DNA of 64,000 bases from Acetivibrio sp964564015 (GTDB taxonomy: Bacteria; Bacillota; Clostridia; Acetivibrionales; Acetivibrionaceae), in the NCBI GenBank assembly GCA_964564015.1, contig CAZLZR010000004.1:62001-126000 (forward strand). Direction: 5' to 3'. Both the position numbers and the translations under genes were made by a program. A model generated the notes under the pieces. It was given only the letters and a program-made list of their open reading frames with translations. It was not told where the DNA came from and made no database searches. This document shows, one piece after another, positions 23,935 to 32,668 of this stretch (position 1 is the stretch's first letter; each line of letters starts with the position of its first letter).

Positions 23935-25004
23935 TGGTTCTTGAGCAGATGACTCCAATAGAAAGGTTAACTGCATATGGCAAAGGACAGCCGATTGACA
24001 GGCTGCCATGTGTTCCTATCGTTGGAAATACGGCAGCAAGGGTAATTGGTGCAAAGGTATCTGATTTTAAAGGCAATGGAAAATTAATTGCAAAAGCCCA
24101 GATTGAAGCCTATAAGCTTTTTCGATATGACATTATAAGAGTTTTTACCGATCTATACACCCAGGCAGAGGCAATGGGGGCTAAAATTTATTATCCTTAT
24201 GACGAAACTGCTTATCTTGAAGCACCTGCAATTGAGGATGTTTCTGAAATTGATTCATTAAGTCCTGCAGATCCATACAAAGACGGTAATTTACCGCATC
24301 ACCTTGAAGCTATGAAAATAGCTGTAGACGCAGTAGGAAAAGAAGTAACGGTAACAGGTGCGTTAACATGTCCATTTACAAATGCCTCATTTTTAGTGGG
24401 TGCTGAAAAGCTTGTAAGACTAACCCTTAAAGAACCTGAAAAAGTACATAAACTATGTGAGCTCTCTTTAGAAACCAATTTAAGATATGCGAAAGCAATT
24501 ATTGATGCAGGTTGTACTCCTAGTCTGACAGATGCTATGTCGTCCTGTACAGTGATAAGTCCGAAGCAATTTAAGGAATTCTCATATCCATACTTAAAAA
24601 AGCTTATTGAATATATACATTCAAGAGGTAAAAGCGATACCCTACATATTTGCGGAAAGACGAACAGGATATGGGACTTAATGGTGGAAGCCGGTGCGGA
24701 TTGTATTAGTATTGACAATGATGCTGACCTGTTGGAAGCAAAGAAAACTGTTGGAGCAAAAGTAAGGTTGATGGGTAACGTAAGGCCATCGGAGGTTATG
24801 CTTGAAGGAACTGAAGATACTGTCAGACATGCGACAATTGAATGCATCAAAAAGGCATACGACAACCCGAAGGGATATATTGTAGCATCAGGTTGCAGCC
24901 TTCCTACAGAAACTCCTTTTAAAAATATACATGCAATGATGGATACTGTGCGAGAAATAGGCTATCCGGTTAACAGCAGAATTCTGGAAAGTGGTGAAAT
25001 GTAG
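23934..25004 (+). CDS. UroD-family corrinoid methyltransferase (MtbA/MtsA-like), A
   Basis: This 356-residue TIM-barrel methyltransferase has the zinc motif TLHICGKT (His-x-Cys near residues 238-240) and the distal Cys in ASGCSLPTETP (near 321), the H-x-C...C set of MtaA, MtbA and MtsA. The opening MTPIERLTAYGKGQPIDRLP is typical. It is translationally coupled to its corrinoid protein (TAATG) and to the next methyltransferase. One of the two presumably methylates the corrinoid from the substrate, while the other passes the methyl on. Which does which is not clear. Confidence 0.9.
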   Translation: MVLEQMTPIERLTAYGKGQPIDRLPCVPIVGNTAARVIGAKVSDFKGNGKLIAKAQIEAYKLFRYDIIRVFTDLYTQAEAMGAKIYYPYDETAYLEAPAIEDVSEIDSLSPADPYKDGNLPHHLEAMKIAVDAVGKEVTVTGALTCPFTNASFLVGAEKLVRLTLKEPEKVHKLCELSLETNLRYAKAIIDAGCTPSLTDAMSSCTVISPKQFKEFSYPYLKKLIEYIHSRGKSDTLHICGKTNRIWDLMVEAGADCISIDNDADLLEAKKTVGAKVRLMGNVRPSEVMLEGTEDTVRHATIECIKKAYDNPKGYIVASGCSLPTETPFKNIHAMMDTVREIGYPVNSRILESGEM

Positions 25005-26032
25005 TGAGTATTATTAGTCCAAAAGAGAGAATTATAAGGGTTCTTAATAAAGATAAAGTGGATCGTCCTCCAGTGGTTTGCCCAGGTGGAATGATGAACG
25101 CAGCAATTGTTGAGGTGATGAACAAAACAGGACACACACTACCTGATGCGCATCATGATGATAAGCTCATGGCTGAACTTTCGCATGATGTATATGAATA
25201 TACAGGCTTCGAAAATTTCGGTATTCCGTTTTGTATGACTGTTGAAGCGGAGCTGTTAGGCAGCAGTATTAACTTTGGGACACTTGAGTGTGAACCAAAG
25301 ATTGAGAAGGAAGTATTTCCATCAGTAACGGATGTTGAATACAGGAATATTCCTGAAATTCTTAAAAAGGGCAGAGTAGAAACGGTTATACAGGCAGGCT
25401 ACCACCTGTCGAAAAAATATTCTGATGTACCTGTTATAGGAAACTTGACGGGTCCTATCAGTACAGCAGCATCCATAGTAGACCCAATGAGCTTTCTGAA
25501 AGAGCTTCGAAAAGACAGGGAAAATGCACACAAGGTAATTGATTATGTTACCGATTTTCTGATTGAGTATGCAAAACTTATGATAGATAACGGTATAGAC
25601 CTGATATCAATAGGAGATCCCACGGCTACAGGTGAAATTCTAGGGCCGAAAATGTTTGAGGAGTACGCTGTAAGGTACATAAATAAACTGGTGGAAGGTA
25701 TACATTCAGTAAAAGCCCCTGTAATAGTACATATTTGCGGAAATATGAATACAGTGAAAGGCCTTATCCCACAAATCAAATCTGATGCAATAAGTACAGA
25801 TGCAATGGTAAATCTTCGTTTGTTGAAGGAAGAGTTTCCTTCACTTACGACAATGGGAAATTTAAGCACCTACCTCCTTGAATTTGGTACTCCTGAAAAA
25901 GTCTCAGGACAGACAGAACGCCTGCTAAGTGATGGGATTGACATTATTTCTCCAGCTTGCGGCTTAAGCACATCCTCTTCAATTGAAAACATTCAGTCTC
26001 TGACGAACACGGTAAAGGAGAGTGGTCAGTAA
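25004..26032 (+). CDS. UroD-family corrinoid methyltransferase (MtbA/MtsA-like), B
   Basis: This 342-residue enzyme starts with GTG overlapping the previous stop. It has IVHICGNM (His-x-Cys, about 242-244) and a distal Cys in SPACGLSTSSS near 319, so the zinc site is kept. The barrel is shorter than in its neighbour and the N-terminus (PKERIIRVLNKDKVDRPP) is distinct, so the two are not a recent duplication. It is coupled to the activator gene by TAATG overlap. Confidence 0.9.
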   Translation: MSIISPKERIIRVLNKDKVDRPPVVCPGGMMNAAIVEVMNKTGHTLPDAHHDDKLMAELSHDVYEYTGFENFGIPFCMTVEAELLGSSINFGTLECEPKIEKEVFPSVTDVEYRNIPEILKKGRVETVIQAGYHLSKKYSDVPVIGNLTGPISTAASIVDPMSFLKELRKDRENAHKVIDYVTDFLIEYAKLMIDNGIDLISIGDPTATGEILGPKMFEEYAVRYINKLVEGIHSVKAPVIVHICGNMNTVKGLIPQIKSDAISTDAMVNLRLLKEEFPSLTTMGNLSTYLLEFGTPEKVSGQTERLLSDGIDIISPACGLSTSSSIENIQSLTNTVKESGQ

Positions 26033-27702
26033 TGGTAGAAGTGGTCTTTTACCAAGATAACAAAGCTGTAACCGTTGAAGAGGGAACTACCATACTTATG
26101 GCAGCCCGCAAAGCCGGAATTGTAGTTGAATCTCCGTGCAATGGCATAGGAACCTGCGGGAAGTGCAAGGTTAAGCTGGACAGAGCATCTTTAAAGAATG
26201 TTGTTTCAAAGGGTAAACATCACCTTTCTAAGGATGAAGAGGAGCAGGGTTATGTACTGGCTTGCAAAACGCAAGTTATTGGAAATATCACTGTAAATTC
26301 AATTCAAAATCAGAAAAACAATACACTGAAGATATTAAGCAAAGGACAAAGTTTTGATATAAGCCTTGAACCACTAATAAAAAAGGTATATTCACAGAAG
26401 GAGAACTATACCAGGGTATTTGCCGGAGAGAAAGAATTAGGAAGAGAGCTTGGTGATACCAGTGGAAAAAGCTATGGAGCAGTTGTGGATATAGGAACTA
26501 CTACTTTAGTTGCAGCTATTGTAAATTTAAACGACGGTTCTGAACTTGGTACTGTGTCAGCCTTGAACCCTCAAGCTGTTTATGCACAGGATGTTCTGTC
26601 AAGAATTAAGTTTTCATCTGACGATAACGGACTTTCTACAATGTATTCAGAGGTAATAAAGGAAATTAACCGTATGATCCATGAAGTTTCTGATAATTGC
26701 GGTGTCAGCACAGAAAATATATATGAAATTATTTTCAGCGGCAATACATGCATGATCCATCTAGCTTCAAATACCAACCCTGAATCGTTAGGAAAGTATC
26801 CATACACGCCAAAGGTTAATGGTGGTATGTATTTAAACGCTTCAGAATACAAAATTGACATATCCAGCTTCGGTATCATATATCTTCCTCCGATTATTTC
26901 GGCATATGTTGGTGCGGATATTACTTCAGGAGTTCTTGCATCGCAGCTCCATGAAAAGAATGGTATTACATTATTTGTGGACATTGGCACTAATGGAGAA
27001 ATGGTTATTGGTTTTGATGGGAGCCTTTCCGCCACATCAACTGCAGCAGGTCCTGCCTTTGAAGGCATGAACATAACCCACGGGATGAGGGCGGGACATG
27101 GTGCAATTGAGTATTTTGAAGTTTTAGAAGAGGGAATAAGTACTAAAGTGATTGGTGATACGAAAGCTTCAGGAATATGCGGAAGCGGACTTATAGATAT
27201 AGTCGGCGAACTTGCAGATACCGGTGTGATAAATAAAACAGGTAAATTTGTTGACCCTGAATCAAGCAGCTTGCATCAAACCTTGAAAGAAAAGTTGATA
27301 AAACTGGATGGTAAATTGGTTTTTAAAATTACTGAAGATGTTTTTCTTTCGCAAAAAGACATAAGGCAGGTTCAGTTGGCAAAGGGTGCGGTACGGGCTG
27401 GAATAGAGTTTTTGCTTGCAAGTAAGGGTGTAAAAGCTGAGGATGTAGATAAAGTGCTTATAGCAGGTTCGTTCGGGTACCATCTCAGAGCAAAAAGTCT
27501 TATCAATATAGGGCTTCTGCCAAAGGAATTCGAAGGAAAAATAGAATTTATCGGCAATACATCAAAATCCGGTGGGCATGCATTCTTACTAAACAAAGCC
27601 TACAGAAATCAGATGGAGAAAGTGGTTAAAAACGTAGAGGTGTTGGAATTGGCAAATTATAAGGACTTTGACAAGGTATTTGTCAAGTGTCTGAATTTTT
27701 AA
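26032..27702 (+). CDS. Corrinoid activation protein with [2Fe-2S] ferredoxin domain (RACo-like)
   Basis: This 556-residue ATP-dependent reductive activator returns inactive Co(II) corrinoid to Co(I). The N-terminal plant-type ferredoxin has Cys36, Cys42, Cys45 and Cys78 (PCNGIGTCGKC ... LACK). A linker leads to the ASKHA domain with VVDIGTTTLVAAIV near 150, FVDIGTNGEMV near 316 and the adenosine-binding VLIAGSFGYH near 479. The architecture is that of RACo and DUF4445-type activators in acetogens and methylotrophs rather than the 4Fe-4S RamA. It confirms that the operon runs corrinoid-based methyl transfer. Confidence 0.93.
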   Translation: MVEVVFYQDNKAVTVEEGTTILMAARKAGIVVESPCNGIGTCGKCKVKLDRASLKNVVSKGKHHLSKDEEEQGYVLACKTQVIGNITVNSIQNQKNNTLKILSKGQSFDISLEPLIKKVYSQKENYTRVFAGEKELGRELGDTSGKSYGAVVDIGTTTLVAAIVNLNDGSELGTVSALNPQAVYAQDVLSRIKFSSDDNGLSTMYSEVIKEINRMIHEVSDNCGVSTENIYEIIFSGNTCMIHLASNTNPESLGKYPYTPKVNGGMYLNASEYKIDISSFGIIYLPPIISAYVGADITSGVLASQLHEKNGITLFVDIGTNGEMVIGFDGSLSATSTAAGPAFEGMNITHGMRAGHGAIEYFEVLEEGISTKVIGDTKASGICGSGLIDIVGELADTGVINKTGKFVDPESSSLHQTLKEKLIKLDGKLVFKITEDVFLSQKDIRQVQLAKGAVRAGIEFLLASKGVKAEDVDKVLIAGSFGYHLRAKSLINIGLLPKEFEGKIEFIGNTSKSGGHAFLLNKAYRNQMEKVVKNVEVLELANYKDFDKVFVKCLNF

Positions 27703-27716
27703 TAGGAGATGATAGT

Positions 27717-28373
27717 ATGAACAGTGACAGAAAAAGTTTGAGCTGTTCCGAATGCAGTGTATATAACTGTTACCGGAGAGACAAGAACTTTCCGGATTTT
27801 TGTTTGACTACAAAAACAGCCAATAAAGAGATTGAGAAAGTCAATGAACTCTATAGAAACGATGAATTGGTTTCAAAAATCTCTCATGCAGCTGCAGAAA
27901 TTGAGGGAACCTACTATGGGAAACTGACAAGGGTAGAGGAAATAGTAGCCTTTGCCAAAAAAATCAATGCAAAAAAGATTGGAATTGCAACCTGTATTGG
28001 ATTAATTAACGAAACGAAGATTTTTGCCAAAGTTCTTAAAGCTAAAGGGCTAGAGAGCTATAGTGTTATCTGCAAGGTTGGGTCCACTGACAAAACAGAA
28101 GTGGGAGTTAAAGAGGAGCTGAAAGTTCAACAAGGCTGCCACGAGTCACTTTGCAATCCGATTTTACAGGCAAAATTACTTAACAAGGAAAAAACAGACC
28201 TCAATGTAATTGTTGGTTTATGTGTTGGACACGATTCATTGTTTATAAAATACTCTAAAGCTTTGGTGACAACACTTATAACCAAGGACAGGGTGCTAGG
28301 CCATAATCCGGCAGCAGCACTTTATACAAGTGGTTTTTATTATAAAAAACTTTTTCAGGAAGGCGATATTTAA
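27717..28373 (+). CDS. DUF1847 Cys-rich metal-binding protein
   Basis: This 218-residue protein opens with CSECSVYNCYRRDKNFPDFC, the Cys-rich N-terminus characteristic of DUF1847, followed by a Rossmann-like domain (about 75-200) with IGIATCIGLINETKIFAKVL and a second Cys set (QQGCHESLCNPILQA, VGLCVGHDSLF). Such proteins recur beside corrinoid methyltransferase genes, but no reaction is established. I chose ATG 27717 with AGGAGATG upstream; an in-frame ATG at 27687 overlaps the activator gene. The function might be metal or electron delivery to the corrinoid activator; this is inference. Confidence 0.85.
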   Translation: MNSDRKSLSCSECSVYNCYRRDKNFPDFCLTTKTANKEIEKVNELYRNDELVSKISHAAAEIEGTYYGKLTRVEEIVAFAKKINAKKIGIATCIGLINETKIFAKVLKAKGLESYSVICKVGSTDKTEVGVKEELKVQQGCHESLCNPILQAKLLNKEKTDLNVIVGLCVGHDSLFIKYSKALVTTLITKDRVLGHNPAAALYTSGFYYKKLFQEGDI

Positions 28374-28394
28374 AATTTCGGGGGGTTAATTAAA

Positions 28395-29477
28395 ATGAAA
28401 AAAAGAGTTTTAGTTGGTATTTTATTATTGATAGCTATTTTGAATGTTCTTTGTGGATGCAGTGGTGATAAACCAGTAAACAACACGAACAAAACCGAGG
28501 CAACATCAGGTTCTCAAAATACCAAGAAGGACTTAAAGAAAATCAATATTGGCTATCTGGCTTCGCCAGGACATGTGCTTTATTTTGTGGCAAAAGAAAA
28601 GGGTTTCTTTCAGGAGCAAGGCTTAGATGCTGAGCTGTTCTTGTTTACAAATTCAGGTGAAGGATTGAATGCCATTAATTCCGGAAAAATTGATGTTGGG
28701 TCTTTTGGTACAGCTGCACCATTAACTTTTATTGCAAAAGGTACAGACTTTACTATTTTTGGAGGACAGCAAACAGAAGGCCATGGTATAATTGCAACTC
28801 CTGAAAAAGCAAAAGAGTTGACTGATTTAAACAGTTTCAAGGGAAAAACTATTGCTACTGTGAGACTTGCTACTGGAGATGTTGTATTTAGGGGAGCGTT
28901 AAAAGAAGCGGGCATTGACTGGAATAAGGATTTGACAATTAACGAGTTGGATTCTCCGGCAGCAGTGCTTGAAGCAGTCAAAAAAGGAAGTGTTGATGCT
29001 GGAATTGTGTGGACTCCTTTCATTAAGCTTGCTGAAAAACAGGGGCTTCAAATAGTAAAATACTCTGGTGATTTGGTTAGTATGCATACTTGCTGCCGTC
29101 AAGTTGCCCAAACTTCAAAAATTAAAGAAAGTCCGGAGGTTTATGAAAAATTTGAGGCGGCGTTAATTAGAGCATATAAATTCTATATGGAAAATCAGGA
29201 TGAAACTGTGGACATTATGTCTAAATATGTGAAAGTAGATAAAGACGTCCTGAAGGCAGAAACTTATGGTGGACATATTCATAGTATTCCTGATCCGGAT
29301 AAGGCAGGAGTAGAAAAATTCTGGGACTTAATTAGACAGTCAGGCTATATTACTTCAGATTTAGATATTAATAACTATATTGATACAACAATTTATAAGA
29401 ATGCACTTGATGATGTAATTAAACAATATCCTGAAGAAGGAGTTTATAAAAAGCTTAAGGCGGAATTTAAAGAGTAA
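28395..29477 (+). CDS. ABC transporter substrate-binding lipoprotein (SsuA/TauA/NMT1-like)
   Basis: This 360-residue lipoprotein has its lipobox at VLCGC (Cys near 22). The mature domain has the SsuA/TauA/nitrate pattern: INIGYLASPGHVLYFVAKEKGFF, SGKIDVGSFGTAA and GKTIATVRLATGDVVF. A CCRQ motif near 235 is unusual for sulfonate binders and may mark a subfamily. It heads an SBP-ATPase-permease set in the corrinoid operon, so the imported molecule is probably the methylated substrate, for example a sulfonate, methylated sulfur compound or amine. Its exact ligand is unknown. Confidence 0.88.
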   Translation: MKKRVLVGILLLIAILNVLCGCSGDKPVNNTNKTEATSGSQNTKKDLKKINIGYLASPGHVLYFVAKEKGFFQEQGLDAELFLFTNSGEGLNAINSGKIDVGSFGTAAPLTFIAKGTDFTIFGGQQTEGHGIIATPEKAKELTDLNSFKGKTIATVRLATGDVVFRGALKEAGIDWNKDLTINELDSPAAVLEAVKKGSVDAGIVWTPFIKLAEKQGLQIVKYSGDLVSMHTCCRQVAQTSKIKESPEVYEKFEAALIRAYKFYMENQDETVDIMSKYVKVDKDVLKAETYGGHIHSIPDPDKAGVEKFWDLIRQSGYITSDLDINNYIDTTIYKNALDDVIKQYPEEGVYKKLKAEFKE

Positions 29478-29493
29478 AGGGGGAACTAAGAGG

Positions 29494-30306
29494 GTGCTAA
29501 AAAGTAAAATTACATTAAAAAATGTTTCTTTAAACTATTCAGATCAGAATAACTCTTTTTGTGCTATCAAAGAAATCAGCTTTTCTATTAAGAAAGGTGA
29601 ATTTGTAAGTATTATCGGTCCTAGCGGATGCGGCAAAAGTACTCTCTTGAGTTTACTTACAGGGCTTAATTTCCCCACTGACGGATATATTCTGATTGAC
29701 GGAGAACAGATACAGGGTACCGGGACTGAACGAGGAGTTGTTTTTCAGCATTATTCATTATTTCCATGGATGAGTGCCCAGAAAAATTTGATTTTTGGAT
29801 TAAAGCAACTGCATAGAAAAAAAAGCAAAAAAGAACTGGAGGAAATAGCAGATAAGTACCTTTCAATGGTTGGACTTAAGGATTTTAAAAACAAATACCC
29901 CTCACAATTATCGGGAGGAATGCAGCAGAGGGTCGCAATTGCGAGGGCATTTGCAATGAACCCGGGTATTTTATTAATGGATGAACCCTTTGGAGCTGTT
30001 GATGCTAAGAACAGGGTAATTCTTCAGGAACTCCTTTTAAATCTTTGGAATAATGGAAATGAGAGAAAAACAATAATACTGGTTACCCATGATATTGATG
30101 AAGCGATACTGTTGTCCGACAGGATTATAGTAATGTCAGCAAGTCCGGGTACTGTAAAAGAGGAGATAAATATTGACTTTGAGAGGCCAAGAGAGAGGTC
30201 TTTACTAATTAAGTCAGAAAAGTATGCTAAGCTTAGGAATAAGTTGGTAAATCTTTTCTATGATGACCTGATTGAAAAAATAGGTGGAGCAGAAGTTGTT
30301 ATTTAA
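29494..30306 (+). CDS. ABC transporter ATP-binding protein (SsuB/TauB-like)
   Basis: This 270-residue ATPase has Walker A GPSGCGKS (about 50-57), the signature LSGGMQQRVAIARA and Walker B ILLMDEPFGAVDA, the set typical of sulfonate, nitrate and taurine importers. It starts with GTG 29494, with a purine-rich site upstream, 16 bases after the binding-protein gene. A PGTVKEEINIDFERPRER tail is common to this branch. Confidence 0.9.
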   Translation: MLKSKITLKNVSLNYSDQNNSFCAIKEISFSIKKGEFVSIIGPSGCGKSTLLSLLTGLNFPTDGYILIDGEQIQGTGTERGVVFQHYSLFPWMSAQKNLIFGLKQLHRKKSKKELEEIADKYLSMVGLKDFKNKYPSQLSGGMQQRVAIARAFAMNPGILLMDEPFGAVDAKNRVILQELLLNLWNNGNERKTIILVTHDIDEAILLSDRIIVMSASPGTVKEEINIDFERPRERSLLIKSEKYAKLRNKLVNLFYDDLIEKIGGAEVVI

Positions 30307-30326
30307 AGCTGTTTGAAAGGGAGATT

Positions 30327-31238
30327 ATGATGAAAAAAATATTATCTGCAACCAATGTCCTATTTCTTCTAGCTTTGCTGCTGGAGCTTATTCCATCAAA
30401 AAGAGAAGGGATTGAACCTCTATACTATATTGCTGTAGTATTGTTTTTAGGACTGTTTTATATATTAAATGCTGTTTTTACAAAAGACAAAGAGAAAGTT
30501 GAAACAATAGGTGATGTTACCGCAATTATCTTGAGTTTGTTGATTGTGTGGGAACTTGCAACAGCTAAATTTGATTTGCTGGAGAAGTTTCTTTTCCCTG
30601 CACCATCAGTAGTTTTTTCATTATTTATATCGGAATGGAAGGAGCTTTTGAAAGGCTTTATAAGCTCTATCCAGCTACTATTTGGAGGGTATGTGCTTGC
30701 GCTGTTGGCTGCAATTCCTCTTGCATTGTTTATCGGCTGGAGAAAAAGACTTTATAGGGCCGTTAAACCCCTAACAAAGGTACTCGGCCCAATTCCGACA
30801 ATAGTATATATTCCATATGCAATTGCCTTGTTACCTACTTTTAAGGCTTCCTCAATCTTTATTATTTTTATAGGTGCCTTTTGGCCAATATTTATAAACA
30901 CTCTAAACGGGGTATTTAATGTGGAGAAGAGGATTGTTGATTCTGCAAAAGCTATAAATGTCAATGAAAGATCGATGCTTTTCAATGTTATATTACCGGC
31001 TGCCATGCCTTCTATAATCAGTGGAGCTACAATTGGACTTGTGCTGTCTTTTATATTGTTGACTGCTGCCGAAATGATTGGAGCTACTTCCGGGCTTGGC
31101 TGGTATGTTAAGTATTTTTCTGACTTCGCTGACTATCCAAGAGTTATTGTAGGAATTATTTTTATAGGATTTGTTGTAAGTGTAATTACGTTTTTATTTG
31201 ACAAAATTGAAGGCTATTTATTGAGGTGGAGAAGCTGA
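30327..31238 (+). CDS. ABC transporter permease (SsuC/TauC-like)
   Basis: This 303-residue inner-membrane permease has two N-terminal hydrophobic segments (about 5-20 and 28-48), extra compared with plain SsuC. Next come AKFDLLEKFLFPAPSVVFSLF, the usual opening of this family, four or five membrane segments and the EAA-like loop (SAKAINVNERSMLFNVILPAAMPSI). Start ATG 30327 or 30330 follows AAAGGGAG. It is the last gene of the operon begun at 23278; a new promoter follows. Confidence 0.88.
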   Translation: MMKKILSATNVLFLLALLLELIPSKREGIEPLYYIAVVLFLGLFYILNAVFTKDKEKVETIGDVTAIILSLLIVWELATAKFDLLEKFLFPAPSVVFSLFISEWKELLKGFISSIQLLFGGYVLALLAAIPLALFIGWRKRLYRAVKPLTKVLGPIPTIVYIPYAIALLPTFKASSIFIIFIGAFWPIFINTLNGVFNVEKRIVDSAKAINVNERSMLFNVILPAAMPSIISGATIGLVLSFILLTAAEMIGATSGLGWYVKYFSDFADYPRVIVGIIFIGFVVSVITFLFDKIEGYLLRWRS

Positions 31239-31277
31239 TAAGGAATTTTGAAAGAATAAAAAAGTAAGTAAAACCTA

Positions 31278-31306
31278 TTGACTGGGATTAAATATTGGGT
31301 TAAAAT
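31278..31306 (+). promoter_or_regulatory. Promoter and operator-like site of the UroD-GS-D/K operon
   Basis: TTGACT at 31278, a 17-bp spacer and TAAAAT at 31301. The shared motif AGATAGGAATTGTAGAATAA lies at about 31315-31334, right behind the -10 box. Confidence 0.7.
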
Positions 31307-31354
31307 AAAGTAAACAGATAGGAATTGTAGAATAAGAAAGAATTGATTGAACTT

Positions 31355-31375
31355 GCTGACTAGATAACTAGAGGC
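31355..31375 (+). promoter_or_regulatory. Antiterminator-like hairpin, copy 4
   Basis: Outer stem GCT/GGC, GA-versus-A internal loop, inner stem CTAG/CTAG and loop ATAA. Its 3' strand starts the terminator at 31373-31406. Compared with the copy at 7336, both inner base pairs two and three have changed together (TG/CA to TA/TA), which supports pairing. Confidence 0.68.
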
Positions 31376-31406
31376 TGCGTTCCATTATTGGAATGCGGCC
31401 TTTTTG
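31373..31406 (+). terminator. Attenuator ahead of the 31503 methyltransferase
   Basis: An 11-bp stem (GGCTGCGTTCC with its partner, one G-T pair) and a 6-base loop run into TTTTTG. It lies between promoter and gene, about 97 bases before the start. Confidence 0.85.
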
Positions 31407-31502
31407 TTTTAACCTCTTTCGAACGAAGTGAAAAAGGTTAAGTTGCAAGGTTAGCACCCTGAAGTTATTTGGATTTAAGGAAAGAGAAGGGGGAGAGTAG
31501 GA

Positions 31503-32537
31503 ATGACTAATTCAAAAGAAATTGTGCTTAAGTCATTCAGAAGAGAAGAAACGGAATATATACCGGTTGGAGCTTTTCTTGGTGGAAGCTGGCCGATAAT
31601 TAACTCGGGGTTAACGCTGGAAAGCCTGATTGGTGATGTCCCAAGGACTGCAAAAGCTTTTTACGAGGTTAATGAAAGGATAAATGCAGATATACTTATG
31701 GTTGGTGTCGGCTCTACAGCTCTTCTTATAAAGGCTTTAGGCGGGGAAATTAGATTTGATAATAAGGGTGCACCACAGATTATATCTGAACTGATAAAAA
31801 ATGAGGATGACTTGTCTGAGTTAAGTATTTCAAAAGCCATTAATGACCCGCAAGTCCAATGGCTGAGGGATGTTGCCAGAGAGGTTTTAAGGCTCTCTGA
31901 AGAAAAAAGATTAATTTTAGCCAGCGGGCGTGCGCCTTTTACGCTTGCTACGCAGCTATTCGGCCTTGAAAAGTTCTCAAAAGCAATTTATAAAAATCCT
32001 GAAATGGTACAAAGAATTCTTGAATTTACTACAGAACTCTCTCTTACTTATTTCAAATTTATGATTGAGGAAGGAAATGTGCACGGGGCTTTTATTGCAG
32101 ACCCAAGTGCCTCTGGAGATGTTATATCCAAAAAGCATTTTGAAAAATTCGTTTTAACCTATTTGGAGAAGGTAGTCAAAGGAATTAAAGAACTCCAGAA
32201 GCCGGTAATGCTGCATATTTGTGGTGATATTACCGATAGGTTGAGCCTTATAGCTTCCACAAGGATAGACAGCCTTTCAATAGATACGAAAGTAGATGTA
32301 GCAAAGGCGGTAGAGATTATCGGAGATAAAATTTCTGTTGCAGGGAATGTTGATCCTGTAAATGTTTTAGAATTTGGTACAGTGGAGGATGTTATAAGTG
32401 CAACTTCACAATGTATCTCAAAGGGAACGACAAAAAGAGGTTTTATATTACTACCGGGATGTGATCTGGCAGGAGATGTGCCTGAGCATAATATCAAGAC
32501 TTTCATAGATACAGCACACAGATGGAATATAAAATAA
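31503..32537 (+). CDS. UroD-family corrinoid methyltransferase (MtaA/MtbA-like), C
   Basis: This 344-residue methyltransferase carries MLHICGDI (His-x-Cys, about 238-240) and the distal Cys in LLPGCDLAGDVPEHN near 321, giving an intact zinc site. The opening SKEIVLKSFRREETEYIPVG matches the family. It has a strong AGAGAAGGGGGAG ribosome site. Unlike the other copies it has no corrinoid gene beside it, so it must use one of the corrinoid proteins encoded elsewhere, for example 188 or 23278. It heads an attenuated operon with a glutamine-synthetase-like ligase and a nitrogenase-like pair. Confidence 0.9.
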   Translation: MTNSKEIVLKSFRREETEYIPVGAFLGGSWPIINSGLTLESLIGDVPRTAKAFYEVNERINADILMVGVGSTALLIKALGGEIRFDNKGAPQIISELIKNEDDLSELSISKAINDPQVQWLRDVAREVLRLSEEKRLILASGRAPFTLATQLFGLEKFSKAIYKNPEMVQRILEFTTELSLTYFKFMIEEGNVHGAFIADPSASGDVISKKHFEKFVLTYLEKVVKGIKELQKPVMLHICGDITDRLSLIASTRIDSLSIDTKVDVAKAVEIIGDKISVAGNVDPVNVLEFGTVEDVISATSQCISKGTTKRGFILLPGCDLAGDVPEHNIKTFIDTAHRWNIK

Positions 32538-32556
32538 ACGAATGGAGTGGTTTGAA

Positions 32557-32619
32557 ATGAAGCGATGTTGTTTTAGTTTTGACTATAAACAAACAAAAAA
32601 ATTTAGGAGCATTCCTTAG
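32557..32619 (+). CDS. Possible 20-residue Cys-Cys leader peptide
   Basis: A short reading frame starting MKRCCF and ending in TAG has GGAG about 11 bases upstream and lies in the 130-base gap before the ligase gene. A Cys pair near the start would suit cysteine-sensing attenuation, but no terminator was seen directly behind it. It may be chance. Confidence 0.25.
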   Translation: MKRCCFSFDYKQTKKFRSIP

Positions 32620-32668
32620 GAATTGCAATTTAAGGATCATTAAAAATAATTGTGGAAGGTGAAATGAA

